Part shown: positions 32,696 through 45,396 of the stretch, in pieces
How the letters are laid out: every line of letters starts with the position of its first letter
Position numbering within the stretch: the stretch's first letter is position 1
Assembly (NCBI RefSeq): GCF_051348905.1
Contig: NC_135236.1
Coordinates: 667,712,389-667,776,388 of the forward strand
Source of the DNA: Ranitomeya variabilis
Lineage: Eukaryota; Chordata; Amphibia; Anura; Dendrobatidae
Length of the DNA: 64,000 nucleotides
Reading direction: 5' to 3'
Notes under the pieces: generated by a model
Seen by the model: only the letters and a program-made list of their open reading frames with translations
What the model was told of the DNA's origin: nothing
Databases searched by the model: none
Position numbers and translations under genes: made by a program

Positions 32696-34468
32696 TACAA
32701 CTGGCCAAAAATGAATTAAATGCATCTCAAAAGAAGGAAAAAAGAAAAATTCTGAGCCATTTTTTTTCTGTAGTCTGTTTTGTCTTTTTTTTCCTCTTAA
32801 TCTCTGGGTAGTTCAGGATTTTGGTGCTGGCATGGATGTTCAGGGTTTGTTTTCTCGTGTGGATCAACTTGCTGCAAGAGTACAGAGTATCCAAAATTAT
32901 GTTGTCCAGACTCCGGCTTTAGAGCCTAAAATTCCTACTCCTGATTTGTTTTTTGGGGACAGATCCAAGTTTTTGAACTTTAAAAATAACTGCAAATTGT
33001 TTTTTGCTTTGAAACCCCGTTCCTCTGGTGATCCCATTCAGCAGGTTAAAATCGTCATCTCTCTGCTGCGTGGTGACCCTCAGGACTGGGCATTCTCCCT
33101 TGAATCAGGGGATCCGGCATTGCTTAATGTAGACGCATTTTTTCAAGCGCTCGGATTATTGTATGACGAACCTAATTCTTTGGATCATGCAGAAAAAACC
33201 TTGTTGGCCCTATGTCAGGGTCAGGAAGCGGCAGAATTATACTGCCAGAAATTTAGAAAATGGTCTGTGCTCACTAAATGGAATGAGGATGCTCTGGCGG
33301 CAATTTTCAGAAAGGGTCTTTCTGAAGCCCTTAAAGATGTTATGGTGGGGTTCCCCACGCCTGCTGGTTTGAGCGAATCTATGTCTCTAGCCATTCAGAT
33401 TGATCGGCGCCTGCGCGAGCGCAAAGTTGTGCACCATATGGCAGTGTCCTCTGAGCGGAGTCCTGAGCCTATGCAATGTGATAGGATTTTGACTAGAGCA
33501 GAACGGCAGGGATTCAGACGTCAGAATGGGCTGTGTTTTTACTGTGGTGATTCTGCTCATGTTATTCCTGATTGCCCTAAGCGTACTAAGAGGGTCGCTA
33601 GGTCTGTTACCATCAGTACTGTACAGCCTAAATTTCTCTTATCTGTGACCCTGATTTACTCATTATCGTCCTTTTCTGTCATGGCATTTGTGGATTCAGG
33701 CGCTGCCCTGAACTTAATGGACTTGGAATTCGCCAGGCGTTGTGGTTTTTCCTTGCAGCCTTTGCAGAGCCCTATTCCTTTGAGGGGGATTGATGCTACA
33801 CCGTTGGCCAAGAATAAACCTCAGTATTGGACTCAGCTGACCATGTGCATGGCTCCAGCACATCAGGAAGATTGCCGTTTTCTGGTGTTGCATAACTTGC
33901 ATGATGTTGTTGTACTGGGTTTTCCATGGTTACAGGAACATAATCCGGTGCTGGATTGGAAATCTATGTCTGTGACTAGTTGGGGTTGTCAAGGAGTACA
34001 TTGTGAAGTTCCTTTGATGTCAATTTCCTCTTCCCCCTCTTCTGAAGTCCCTGAGTTTTTGTCGGATTTCCAGGATGTATTTGATGAGCCCAAGTCCAGT
34101 TCCCTTCCTCCACATAGGGACTGTGATTGTGCTATTAACTTGATTCCTGGCTGTAAGTTCCCTAAGGGCCGACTTTTCAATCTGTCTGTGCCAGAGCATG
34201 CCGCCATGCGGAGTTATGTCAAGGAGTCTTTGGAGAAGGGGCATATTCGGCCGTCTTCGTCACCATTGGGAGCGGGATTCTTTTTTGTTGCCAAGAAGGA
34301 TGGCTCCTTGAGACCCTGTATTGATTATCGCCTTCTTAATAAGATCACGGTCAAATTCCAATACCCTTTACCTTTGCTTTCTGATTTGTTTGCTCGGATT
34401 AAGGGGGCTAGTTGGTTTACTAAGATTGACCTTCGAGGGGCATATAATCTTGTTCGTATTAAACAGGG

Positions 34469-35570
34469 TAACATAGTAACATAGTAACATAGTTATTAAG
34501 GTTGAAGGAAGACTTTAAGTCCATCTAGTTCAACCCATAGCCTAACATGCCCTAACATGTTGATCCAGGGGAAGGCAAAAAAAACCCATGTGGTAAGAGT
34601 AAGCTCCACCATGGGGAAAAAAATTCCTTCCCGACCCCACATACGGCAATCAGACTAGTTCCCTGGATCAACGCCCTATCAAAGAATCTAATATATATAC
34701 CCTGTAACATTATACTTTTCCAGAAAGGTATCCAGTCCCCTCTTAAATTTAAGTAATGACTCACTCATTACAACATCATACGGCAGAGAGTTCCATAGTC
34801 TCACTGCTCTTACAGTAAAGAATCCGCGTCTGTTATTATGCTTAAACCTTTTTTCCTCCAGACGTAGAGGATGCCCCCTTGTCCCTGTCACCGGTCTATG
34901 ATTAAAAAGATCATCAGAAAGGTATTTGTACTGTCCCCTCATATATTTATACACTAACATAAGATCACCCCTTAGCCTTCGTTTTTCCAAACTAAATAGC
35001 CCCAAGTGTAATAACCTATCTTGGTATTGCAGACCCCCCAGTCCTCTAATAACCTTGGTCGCTCTTCTCTGCACCCGCTCTAGTTCAGCTATGTCTTTCT
35101 TATACACCGGAGACCAGAACTGTGCACAGTATTCTAAGTGTGGTCGAACTAGTGACTTGTATAGAGGTAAAATTATGTTCTCCTCATGAGCATCTATGCC
35201 TCTTTTAATGCATCCCATTATTTTATTTGCCTTTGTAGCAGCTGCCTGACACTGGCCACTGAATATGAGTTTGTCATCCACCCATACACCCAGGTCTTTT
35301 TCATTGACGGTTTTGCCCAGAGTTTTAGAATTAAGCACATAGTTATACATCTTATTACTTCTACCCAAGTGCATGACCTTACATTTATCCCCATTAAAGC
35401 TCATTTGCCATTTATCAGCCCAAGCTTCTAGTTTACATAAATCATCCTGTAATATAAAATTGTCCTCCTCTGTATTGATTACCCTGCAGAGTTTAGTGTC
35501 ATCTGCAAATATTGAAATTCTACTCTGAATGCCCCCTACAAGGTCATTAATAAATATGTTAAAAAGAAGA
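34469..35570 (-). mobile_element. CR1-clade LINE fragment, 5'-truncated, inside gypsy element 1
   Basis: The plus-strand left edge is the short tandem 'taacatag' x3, the microsatellite-like CR1 3' end. The minus strand encodes the C-terminal half of a CR1 reverse transcriptase: ISIFADDTKLCRVINTEEDN (motif C, ADD), then CKVMHLGRSNKMYNYVLN, RPHLEYCAQFWSPVYKKDI, ERVQRRATKVIRGL and LFSLEKRRLRGDLMLVYKYM. It is open to the end with no internal stop. It landed in the RT region of the gypsy element, so it is younger than it. The endonuclease and the RT N-terminus are absent. Confidence 0.93.
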
Positions 35571-35693
35571 CGACGAATGGAAAACTGCATTTAATACGCC
35601 CGAAGGCCATTTTGAATACCTTGTGATGCCTTTCGGGCTTTCTAATGCTCCTTCTGTATTTCAGTCCTTCATGCATGATGTTTTCCGCAATTA

Positions 35694-37301
35694 CAGTGGG
35701 GCAAAAAAGTATTTAGTCAGTCAGCAATAGTGCAAGTTCCACCACTTAAAAAGATGAGAGGCGTCTGTAATTTACATCATAGGTAGACCTCAACTATGGG
35801 AGACAAACTGAGCAAAAAAAATCCAGAAAATCACATTGTCTGTTTTTTTTATCATTTTATTTGCATATTCTGGTGGAAAATAAGTATTTGGTCAGAAACA
35901 AAATTTCATCTCAATACTTTGTAATATATCCTTTGTTGGCAATGACAGAGGTCAAACGTTTTCTGTAAGTCTTCACAAGGTTGCCACACACTGTTGTTGG
36001 TATGTTGGCCCATTCCTCCATGCAGATCTCCTCTAGAGCAGTGATGTTTTTGGCTTTTCGCTTGGCAACACGGACTTTCAACTCCCTCCAAAGGTTTTCT
36101 ATAGGGTTGAGATCTGGAGACTGGCTAGGCCACTCCAGGACCTTGAAATGCTTCTTACGAAGCCACTCCTTCATTGCCCTGGCGGTGTGCTTTGGATCAT
36201 TGTCATGTTGAAAGACCCAGCCACGTTTCATCTTCAATGCCCTTGCTGATGGAAGGAGGTTTGCACTCAAAATCTCACGATACATGGCCCCATTCATTCT
36301 TTCATGTACCCGGATCAGTCGTCCTGGCCCCTTTGCAGAGAAACAGCCCCAAAGCATGATGTTTCCACCACCATGCTTTACAGTAGGTATGGTGTTTGAT
36401 GGATGCAACTCAGTATTCTTTTTCCTCCAAACACGACAAGTTGTGTTTCTACCAAACAGTTCCAGTTTGGTTTCATCAGACCATAGGACATTCTCCCAAA
36501 ACTCCTCTGGATCATCCAAATGCTCTCTAGCAAACTTCAGACGGGCCCGGACATGTACTGGCTTAAGCAGTGGGACACGTCTGGCACTGCAGGATCTGAG
36601 TCCATGGTGGCGTAGTGTGTTACTTATGGTAGGCCTTGTTACATTGGTCCCAGCTCTCTGCAGTTCATTCACTAGGTCCCCCCGCGTGGTTCTGGGATTT
36701 TTGCTCACCGTTCTTGTGATCATTCTGACCCCACGGGGTGGGATTTTGCGTGGAGCCCCAGATCGAGGGATCGAGGGAGATTATCAGTGGTCTTGAATGT
36801 CTTCCATTTTCTAATTATTGCTCCCACTGTTGATTTCTTCACTCCAAGCTGGTTGGCTATTGCAGATTCAGTCTTCCCAGCCTGGTGCAGGGCTACAATT
36901 TTTTTTCTGGTGTCCTTTGACAGCTCTTTGGTCTTCACCATAGTGGAGTTTGGAGTCAGACTGTTTGAGGGTGTGCACAGGTGTCTTTTTATACTGATAA
37001 CAAGTTTAAACAGGTGCCATTACTACAGGTAATGAGTGGAGGAAAGAGGAGACTCTTAAAGAAGAAGTTACAGGTCTGTGAGAGCCAGAAATCTTGATTG
37101 TTTGTTTCTGACCAAAAACTTATTTTCCACCAGAGTATGCAAATAAAATGATAAAAAAAATGTGATTTTCTGGATTTTTTTTTTCAGTTTGTCTCCCATA
37201 GTTGAGGTCTACCTATGATGTAAATTACAGACGCCTCTCATCTTTTTAAGTGGTGGAACTTGCACTATTGCTGACTGACTAAATACTTTTTTGCCCCACT
37301 G
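35694..37301 (-). mobile_element. Tc1/mariner transposon, 1.6 kb, inside gypsy element 1
   Basis: The ends cagtggggcaaaaaagtatt and its reverse complement lie in long terminal inverted repeats of about 200 bp, flanked by TA (35692-35693, 37302-37303). It carries one transposase gene on the minus strand. It is nearly full length and apparently recent, and it interrupts the gypsy RT region. Confidence 0.95.
35911..36941 (-). CDS. Tc1-type transposase, one frameshift
   Basis: The N-terminal helix-turn-helix ([20 protein letters not shown], then [18 protein letters not shown]) runs from 36941. The catalytic part follows with the DD34E triad: D in [13 protein letters not shown] in [13 protein letters not shown] and E in [14 protein letters not shown]. 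The two parts lie in different frames because 'gatcgagg' is duplicated in tandem (36761-36768 and 36769-36776), an 8-bp insertion between the DNA-binding and catalytic domains. As it stands no full-length transposase can be made. Confidence 0.93.
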
Positions 37302-39602
37302 TATCTTGATAAATTCATGATTGTGTATTTGGATGATATTTTGATTTTTTCCGATGATTGGGAGTCTCATGTGAAGCAGGTCAGGATGGTATTCCAGATC
37401 CTTCATGATAATGCTTTATTTGTGAAGGTTTCTAAGTGCCTATTTGGAGTTCAGAAGGTCTCTTTTTTGGGTTTTATTTTTTCTCCCTCGTCTATAGAAA
37501 TGGATCCTGTTAAGGTCCAAGCCATTCATGACTGGATTCAACCCACATCGGTGAAGAGCCTTCAGAAATTTTTGGGCTTTGCTAATTTTTATCGCCGTTT
37601 CATTGCCAACTTTTCCAGTGTGGTTAAGCCCCTGACCGATTTGACGAAGAAAGGCGCTGATGTGACGAATTGGTCCTCTGCGGCTGTTGAGGCCTTTCAG
37701 GAGCTTAAACGCCGATTTACTTCTGCCCCTGTGTTGCGTCAGCCGGATGTTTCTCTTCCTTTTCAGGTTGAGGTTGACGCTTCTGAAATTGGGGCAGGGG
37801 CCGTTTTGTCTCAGAGGAATTCTGATGGTTCTTTGATGAAACCGTGTGCTTTTTTTTCCAGAAAGTTTTCGCCTGTGGAGCGCAATTATGACGTTGGCAA
37901 TCGGGAGTTGTTGGCTATGAAGTGGTCATTTGAGGAGTGGCGACATTGGCTTGAGGGAGCCAAGCACCGCGTTGTGGTCTTGACCGATCATAAGAATCTG
38001 ATTTACCTCGAGTCGGCCAAGCGGCTGAACCCTAGACAGGCTCGATGGTCCCTGTTTTTCTCCCGTTTTGATTTTGTGGTCTCGTATCTTCCGGGATCTA
38101 AGAATGTTAAGGCTGATGCCCTCTCTAGGAGTTTTTTGCCTGATTCTCCTGGAGTCCTTGAGCCGGTTGGCATTCTTAAAGAAGGGGTGATTCTTTCTGC
38201 CATCTCCCCTGATTTGCGGCGGGTGCTTCAGGAATTTCAGGCTGATAAACCTGACCGCTGTCCAGTGGGGAAGCTGTTTGTTCCTGATAGATGGACTAGT
38301 AAGGTAATTTCTGAGGTTCACTGTTCTGTGTTGGCTGGTCATCCTGGTATTTTTGGTACCAGAGATTTGGTTGCTAGGTCCTTTTGGTGGCCTTCCTTGT
38401 CACGGAATGTGCGTTCTTTTGTGCAGTCCTGTGGGACTTGTGCCCGGGCCAAGCCTTGCTGTTCCCGCGCTAGTGGGTTGCTTTTGCCTTTGCCGGTCCC
38501 TGAGAGGCCCTGGACGCATATTTCCATGGATTTTATTTCGGATCTTCCTGTTTCCCAGAAGATGTCTGTTATCTGGGTGGTTTGTGACCGGTTCTCTAAA
38601 ATGGTCCATTTGGTACCTTTGCCTAAATTGCCTTCCTCCTCTGATTTGGTTCCATTGTTTTTTCAGCATGTGGTTCGTTTGCATGACATTCCGGAGAATA
38701 TTGTGTCTGACAGAGGTTCCCAGTTTGTTTCTAGGTTTTGGCGGTCCTTTTGTGCTAGGATGGGCATTGATTTGTCTTTTTCTTCAGCGTTCCATCCTCA
38801 GACACATGGCCAAACTGAGCGAACTAATCAGACCTTGGAAACCTATTTGAGATGCTTTGTGTCTGCTGATCAGGATGATTGGGTGGCTTTCTTGCCGTTG
38901 GCCGAGTTTGCCCTTAATAATCGGGCTAGTTCGGCTACTTTGGTTTCGCCTTTCTTTTGTAATTTTGGTTTTCATCCTCGTTTTTCTTCGGGGCAGGTTG
39001 AGCCTTCTGATTGTCCTGGTGTGGATTCTGTGGTGGACAGGTTACAGTAGATTTGGACTCATGTGGTTGACAATTTGACGTTGTCTCAGGAAAAGGCTCA
39101 ACGTTTTGCTAACCACCGTCGGTGTGTTGGTCCCCAGCTTCGGGTGGGGGATTTAGTCTGGTTATCTTCTCGTCATGTTCCTATGAAGGTTTCTTCCCCC
39201 AAGTTCAAACCTCGGTTTAATGGTCCTTATAAGATTTCTGAGATTATCAATCCGGTATCTTTTCGATTGGCCCTTCCAGCCTCTTTTGCCATCCATAATG
39301 TTTTCCATAGATCTTTGTTGCGGAGATATGTGGTGCCCGTTGTTCCCTCTGTTGATCCTCCTGCCCCGGTGTTGGTTGAAGGGAAGTTGGAATATGTGGT
39401 GGAGAAAATTTTGGATTCTCGTTTTTCGAGGCGGAGGCTTCAGTATCTTGTCAAGTGGAAGGGTTATGGCCAGGAGGATAATTCTTGGGTTGTTGCCTCC
39501 GATGTCCATGCCGCCGATTTGGTTCGTGCCTTTCACTTGGCTCGTCCTGATTGGCCTGGGGGCTCTGGTGTGGGTTCGGTGACCCTCCTCAAGGGGGGGT
39601 AC

Positions 39603-40408
39603 TGTTGTGAATTCCGCTCTTGGGCTCCCTCCGGTGGTTGTAAGTGGCACTTTTGTGAGTTCTGCTCTTGGGCTCCCTCCGGTGGATTTAAGTGGAACTG
39701 CTGCGCCTTGGATTTAGCAGTCAGCAGCTGCTTCCACTGATCGTCTATTCTGGCTCGGCTATTTATCCTGGCTCCATCCTTCAGCCAGTGCCAGTTGTCA
39801 ATGGTTCCTGCTTGGATTCACATCTCTCTTGGATTTCCCTGATATTCTGACCAGTTCAGCAAAGATAAGTCCTTGCTTTGTTCTTTTGCTTTCCACTTGT
39901 TGTGGACTTAATCGTTCAGCACATTCTTTGTTTTTTCTAGTCCAGCTTGTCAGTATGGATTTATTCAGTTAAGCTGGAAGCTCTGGGAAGCAGATTTACC
40001 CTCCGCACCTTTAGTCAGGTGTGGAGATTTTTGTGAACTCTGTGGTGGATTTTTCTAGTTTTTAATACTGACCGCACAGCATTCTGTCCTGTTCTATCTA
40101 TCTAGCTAGATTGGCCTCCTTTGCTTCATCCTAGTTTCATTCTGTGTATGTCATTTCCCTTTCTACTCACAGTCAATATTTGTGGGGGGCTGTCTGTCCT
40201 TTGGGAATTTTCTCTGAGGCAAGATAGCTTTCCTGTTTCTATCTTTAGGGGTAGTTAGTCCTCCGGCTGTGACGAGGTGTCTAGGGAGTGACAGGAACAT
40301 CCCACGGCTACTTCTAGTGTTGTGTTAAGCTCAGGAACTGCGGTCAGTACAGGTACCACCTCCTCCAGAGCACGTCCATGTTGCTCCTAAACCACCAGTT
40401 CATAACAG
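39603..40408 (+). repeat. 3' LTR of gypsy element 1
   Basis: Same length as the 5' LTR, about 99 per cent alike by eye, followed directly by resumption of the 34-bp minisatellite. Confidence 0.93.
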
Positions 40409-40480
40409 CACCCCCCCATAGGCAGATCCTGTAATAAAAGGCAGCACCCCTATTGGCAGATCCTGTAGTATAAGGCAGCC

Positions 40481-41156
40481 CCCATAAAAAACCCAAAAAA
40501 CAAAACTCACCTCTCTTCCTCCTTGTTCCAGCGGTGCCCCGATCTCCCGCTCATCTCCTGACAGCGGGCGCCGGGTGGTGACATCATCGTGCCCGCTGTC
40601 AGCATCGACGTTGGTGACGTCAGACGCTGACAGGGGGATGATGGGGGAAGGAGCGTAGCGCAGCGCTCCTTTCCTAATCACCGTGGTCAACTGTATCGGC
40701 TAAATGCCGGTACAGCTGGCCTTGCGATGACAGGCGGGGAACCCATTGCTGGCACCGGGCCCCCCCGCCTGCTCAGGGGCCCCATAGCGGCAGAGCAGGG
40801 AGATCGAATCTCCCTGCTCTGCCGCAGAATGTAACTGTATCGGCACGCTGCACGCGCCGATACAGTTACAGTAGCGTAGCTCCGGGTGGGCCTCCTCAGA
40901 GAGACGGGCCCGGGGCGACCGCCCCCTCTGCCCAACGGTAGCTATGCTACTGATGGTGTATGAATATGTATATAATAGATGTGTGTATATACCATTTTTT
41001 TCAGACTATTAGATGCACTTTTTTCTCAAAATTTTTTTGGGGAGAACGGGGCTGCGTCTTATTGTCGGAATATACTTACAAGTATCGTGGCGGCAGCAGG
41101 AGTCGGGCGATTCTGCGGCGGTCCAACGCTGTAGGGTAATGATCACACTCCCTTTA
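40481..41156. other. Dispersed-repeat remnants, no gene
   Basis: A GC-rich segment (40540-40930) contains 'agtaactgtatcgg'-type inverted pieces and 'cggtagctatgctactga'. Around 41005-41075, 'cagactattagatgcactt' and 'gctgcgtcttattgtcgg' resemble the terminal repeat of a DNA transposon. No coding sequence recognised. Confidence 0.45.
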
Positions 41157-41267
41157 ATAATAATAATAAAATAATAATAATCTTTATTTATATAGCGCCA
41201 ACATATTCCGCAGGCTTTACAGTTTAACGGTTTCAAACACAAGTAATAAGTAACAACGTTAACAATA
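41157..41267 (-). mobile_element. L2-type LINE 3' end (outer part, split by gypsy element 2)
   Basis: 'aataataatctttatttata', 'tagcgccaacatattccgca' and 'ggctttacagttt' are the typical 3' UTR end of frog L2-like LINEs. It stops at CAATA (41263-41267), which is repeated at 48147-48151 where the LINE resumes. Confidence 0.8.
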
Positions 41268-44200
41268 TTGTTATGGACCTGGTGGTTAGGAGCACCCGAA
41301 ACGACCTGATGGTTAAAACAGAAAACCTGGGACAAGCTCTGAGGAGGTGGTAACTCTACTGACCGCAATCCCTAATCCTATCACAAACACTAGAAATAGC
41401 CGTGGAGCGTGCCTAACTCTCCCTAGACGCCTCTTCACAGCCTAAGAGCTAACTTCCCCTAAAGATAGAAATAGCAGCCTACCTTGCCTCAGAGAAATTC
41501 CCCAAAGTAAAGGTAGCCCCCCACAAATATTGACTGTGAGTTAAGAGGGAAGTGACAAACACTGGAATGAAACAGATTTTAGCAAAGGAGGCCGAATCTT
41601 CTCTAGATAGACAGAGGATAGGAAAGGGAACTATGCGGTCAGTATTAAAAACTACAAAAACCACGCAGAGTGTGCAAAAAGACCTCCACACCGACTCACG
41701 GTGTGGAGGTGCAGCTCTGCACCCCAGAGCTTCCAGCTAGCAAGGAAATATCATAATAGCAAGCTGGACTAGAAACATAGCATGTACTGAGAAATATATT
41801 CAAAAACCGATGAACAGCAAATGAACTAGCAGGGACTTAGCTTCTGCTGGAGTAGACAGGTCATCTGAGAAATCCAAGAGAGATCTGAACCAGTACTGAG
41901 ACATTGTCAGCTGGCATGAACTAACGACCTGGGCAGAGTTAAATAGGGAAGCCAGCAGAAGCAATAAGCGAGGGCAGCTGAGAAAGCCAACCTCAAAGAT
42001 CAGCAGTTCCACTCAAAGCCACCAGAGGGTGTCCAAGGACAGAACTCACCAAAGTACCATTCATGACCACAGGAGGGAGCCCAAGAACGGAATTCACAAC
42101 AGTACCCCCCCCTTGAGGAGGGGTCACCGAACCCTCACCAGAGCCCCCAGGCCGATCAGGACGAGCCAAATGAAAGGCACGAACCAAATCGGCAGCATGG
42201 ACATCGGAGGCAACAACCCAGGAATTATCCTCCTGACCATAGCCCTTCCATTTAACCAGGTACTGAAGCTTCCGTCTCGAAATACGAGAATCCAAAATCT
42301 TCTCCACCACATACTCCAACTCCCCCTCAACCAACACCGGAGCAGGAGGATCAACAGAAGGAACCATAGGCGCCACATATCTCCGCAACAACGACCTATG
42401 GAACACATTATGGATGGCAAAAGAAGCTGGAAGGGCCAAACGAAACGACACAGGATTGATAATCTCAGAAATCTTATAAGGACCAATGAAACGAGGCTTG
42501 AACTTAGGAGAAGAAACCTTCATAGGAACATAACGAGAAGACAACCAAACCAAATCCCCAACACGAAGTCGGGGACCAACACAGCGACGGTGGTTAGCAA
42601 AACGTTGCGCCTTCTCCTGAGACAACGTCAAATTGTCCACCACGTGAGTCCAAATTTGCTGCAACCTGTCCACCACAGAATCCACACCAGGACAGTCAGA
42701 AGGACAGTCAACCTGCCCTGAAGAAAAATGAGGATGAAAACCAGAATTACAAAAAAAAACAAAAAAAAAGCGAAACCAAAGTAGCCGAACTAGCCCGATT
42801 ATTAAGGGCGAACTTGGCCAATGGCAAGAAGGTCACCCAATCATCCTGATCAGCAGAAACAAAGCATCTCAGATAGGTTTCCAAGGTCTGATTGGTTCGT
42901 TCAGTTTGGCCATTTGTCTGAGGATGGAATGCTAAAGAAAAAGACAAATCAATGCCCATCTTAGCACAAAAGGACCGCCAAAACCTAGAAACAAACTGGG
43001 AACCTCTGTCCGACACAATGTTCTCCGGAATGCCATGCAAACGAACCACATGCTGAAAAAATAATGGAACCAAATCAGAGGATGAAGGCAATTTAGGCAA
43101 GGGTACCAAATGGACCATCTTAGAAAACTGATCACAAACCACCCAGATGACAGACATCCTTTGAGAGACAGGAAGATCAGAAATAAAATCCATGGAAATA
43201 TGCGTCCAGGGCCTCTTCGGGACAGGAAAAGGCAAGAGCAACCCACTGGCCTGAGAACAGCAAGGTTTGGCCCGAGCACAAGTCCCGCAGGACTGCACAA
43301 AAGAACGCACATCCCGTGACAAGGAAGGCCACCAAAAGGACCTAGCAACCAAATCTCTGGTACCAAAAATCCCAGGATGACCAGCCTATACTGAACAATG
43401 AACCTCCGAAATAACCCTACTAGTCCATCTATCAGGGACAAACAGTTTCTCCACTGGACAGCGGTCAGGTCTATCAGCCTGAAACTCCTGCAGCACCCGC
43501 CGCAAATCAGGGGAGATGGCAGACAGAATCACCCCCTCTTTGAGAATACCAGCCGGCTCAGGGACTCCCGGAGAATCAGGCAAAAAACTCCTAGAAAGGG
43601 CATCAGCCTTCACATTCTTAGATCCCGGAAGGTATGAGACCACAAAATCGAAACGGGAGAAAAACAGTGACCATCGAGCCTGTCTAGGATTCAACTGCTT
43701 GGCGGACTCGAGGTAAGTCAGATTCTTGTGATCAGTCAGGACCACCACGCGATGTTTGGCTCCCTCAAGCCAATGTCGCCACTCCTCGAATGCCCACTTC
43801 ATAGCCAACAACTCCCGATTGCCGACATCATAATTACGCTCAGCAGGCGAAAACTTTCTAGAAAAGAAAGCACATGGCTTCATCAAAGAGCCATCAGAAC
43901 TTCTCTGAGACAAAACAGCCCCTGCCCCAATCTCAGAAGCATCAACCTCGACCTGAAAGGGAGCAAAACATCTGGCTGACGCAACACAGGGGCCGAAGTA
44001 AAACGACGTTTAAGCTCCTGAAAAGCCTCAACGGCTGCAGGGGACCAATTCACCACATCAGCGCCCTTCTTCGTCAAATCAGTCAAAGGCTTAACCACAC
44101 TAGAAAAATTAGCGATGATGAAGCGACGGAAAAAATTAGCAAAGCCCAGGAACTTCTGAAGACTCTTCACTGATGTAGGTTGAGTCCAATCATAAATGGC

Positions 44201-44425
44201 CTGAACTTTAACAGGGTCCATCTCGATAGTAGAAGGGGAAAAAATGAAGCCCAAAAAGGAAACCTTCTGAACTCCAAAGAAGCATTTAGACCCCTTCACA
44301 AACAACGCATTAGCACGAAGGACCTGGAATACCATCCTGACCTGCTTCACATGAGACTCCCAATCACCAATCATCCGAAAAGACCAAAATATCATCCAAA
44401 TATACAATCATGAACCTATCCAGAT

Positions 44426-45396
44426 TAGGGTTGAGCGACCTTTACTTTTATAGGATCGGGTTTTCGACCCGACTTTTTTTTCAAAAGTCGGGTCGAGTGA
44501 AATCGGCCGATCCTATAAAAAAGTCGGGGTCGGGGTCGGCCGAAACTCGAAACCCAATGCAGTGCATTGGGTTTCCAATGGTTCCCAGGGTCTGAAGGAG
44601 CGGAAACTCTCCTTCAGGCCCTGGGATCCATATTTAAGTGTAAAATAAAGAATTAAAATAAAAAATATCGCTATACTTACACTCTGACGGGCCCTGGTAC
44701 TAACCGGGAACCTTCCTTCCTTAGAATCAGCCTTCCAAGACCTTGCGGTGACGTCGCGGTGACGTCGCGGCTTGTGATTGGTCGCGCGGCCCCCATGTGA
44801 CCGCTCGCGCGACCAATCACAAGCCGCGACGTCACCGTGACGTCACCGAAGGCCCTGGAAGGGCTGATTCCTAGGAAGGAAGGCTCCCGGAACGAAGCCG
44901 AGGGTGAGTATATTCCTATTAGGTATATACTCACCCTCGGACACGCCCTGCTTCTTTCCGACAGCCTTCCTTCCTAAGAATCAGCCCTTCCAGGGCCTTC
45001 GGTGACGTCACGGTGACGTCGCGGCTTGTGATTGGTCGCGCGAGCGGTCACATGGGGGCCGCGCGACCAATCACAAGCCGCGACGTCACCGCAAGGTCTT
45101 GGAAGGCTGATTCTAAGGAAGGAAGGTTCCCGGTTAGTACCAGGGCCCGTCAGAGTGTAAGTATAGCGATATTTTTTATTTTAATTCTTTATTTTACACT
45201 TAAATCTGAATTCCGATACCAATTCCCGATATCTTAAACATATCGGGAATCGGTATCGGAATTCCGATTCCAGATTCAGAAGATCGCCGACCTCATGGCC
45301 GACCCCCACACAGGGGTCGGGTCGGGTTTCATGAAACCCGACTTTGCCAAAAGTCGGCGACTTCTGAAAATTGCCGACCCGTTTCGCTCAACCCTA
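44426..45396. mobile_element. hAT-like MITE, 971 bp, inside gypsy element 2
   Basis: The ends tagggttgagcga and tcgctcaacccta are inverted repeats, and the 8-bp duplication atccagat (44418-44425, 45397-45404) is the hAT signature. The inside is a large imperfect palindrome: 'gcggcttgtgattggtcgcg' and its complement occur four times, as if an inner arm had been duplicated. No transposase. Confidence 0.9.

Larger units (their letters stand above)
31890..40408 (+). mobile_element. Chromodomain Ty3/gypsy element 1, with CR1 and Tc1 inserted
   Basis: 806-bp LTRs at 31890-32695 and 39603-40408, with CACCC on both sides (31885-31889, 40409-40413) and a purine tract (caaggggggg) before the 3' LTR. 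Parts are gag with a CCHC knuckle (about 32.83-33.6 kb), aspartic protease (about 33.65-33.95), RT (about 34.15-34.47, 35.57-35.69 and 37.30-37.7), RNase H (about 37.75-38.1), integrase (about 38.3-39.2) and a C-terminal chromodomain (about 39.37-39.55). It is broken by two large insertions and a few small changes. The LTRs differ at roughly eight places, so it is fairly young. Confidence 0.95.
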
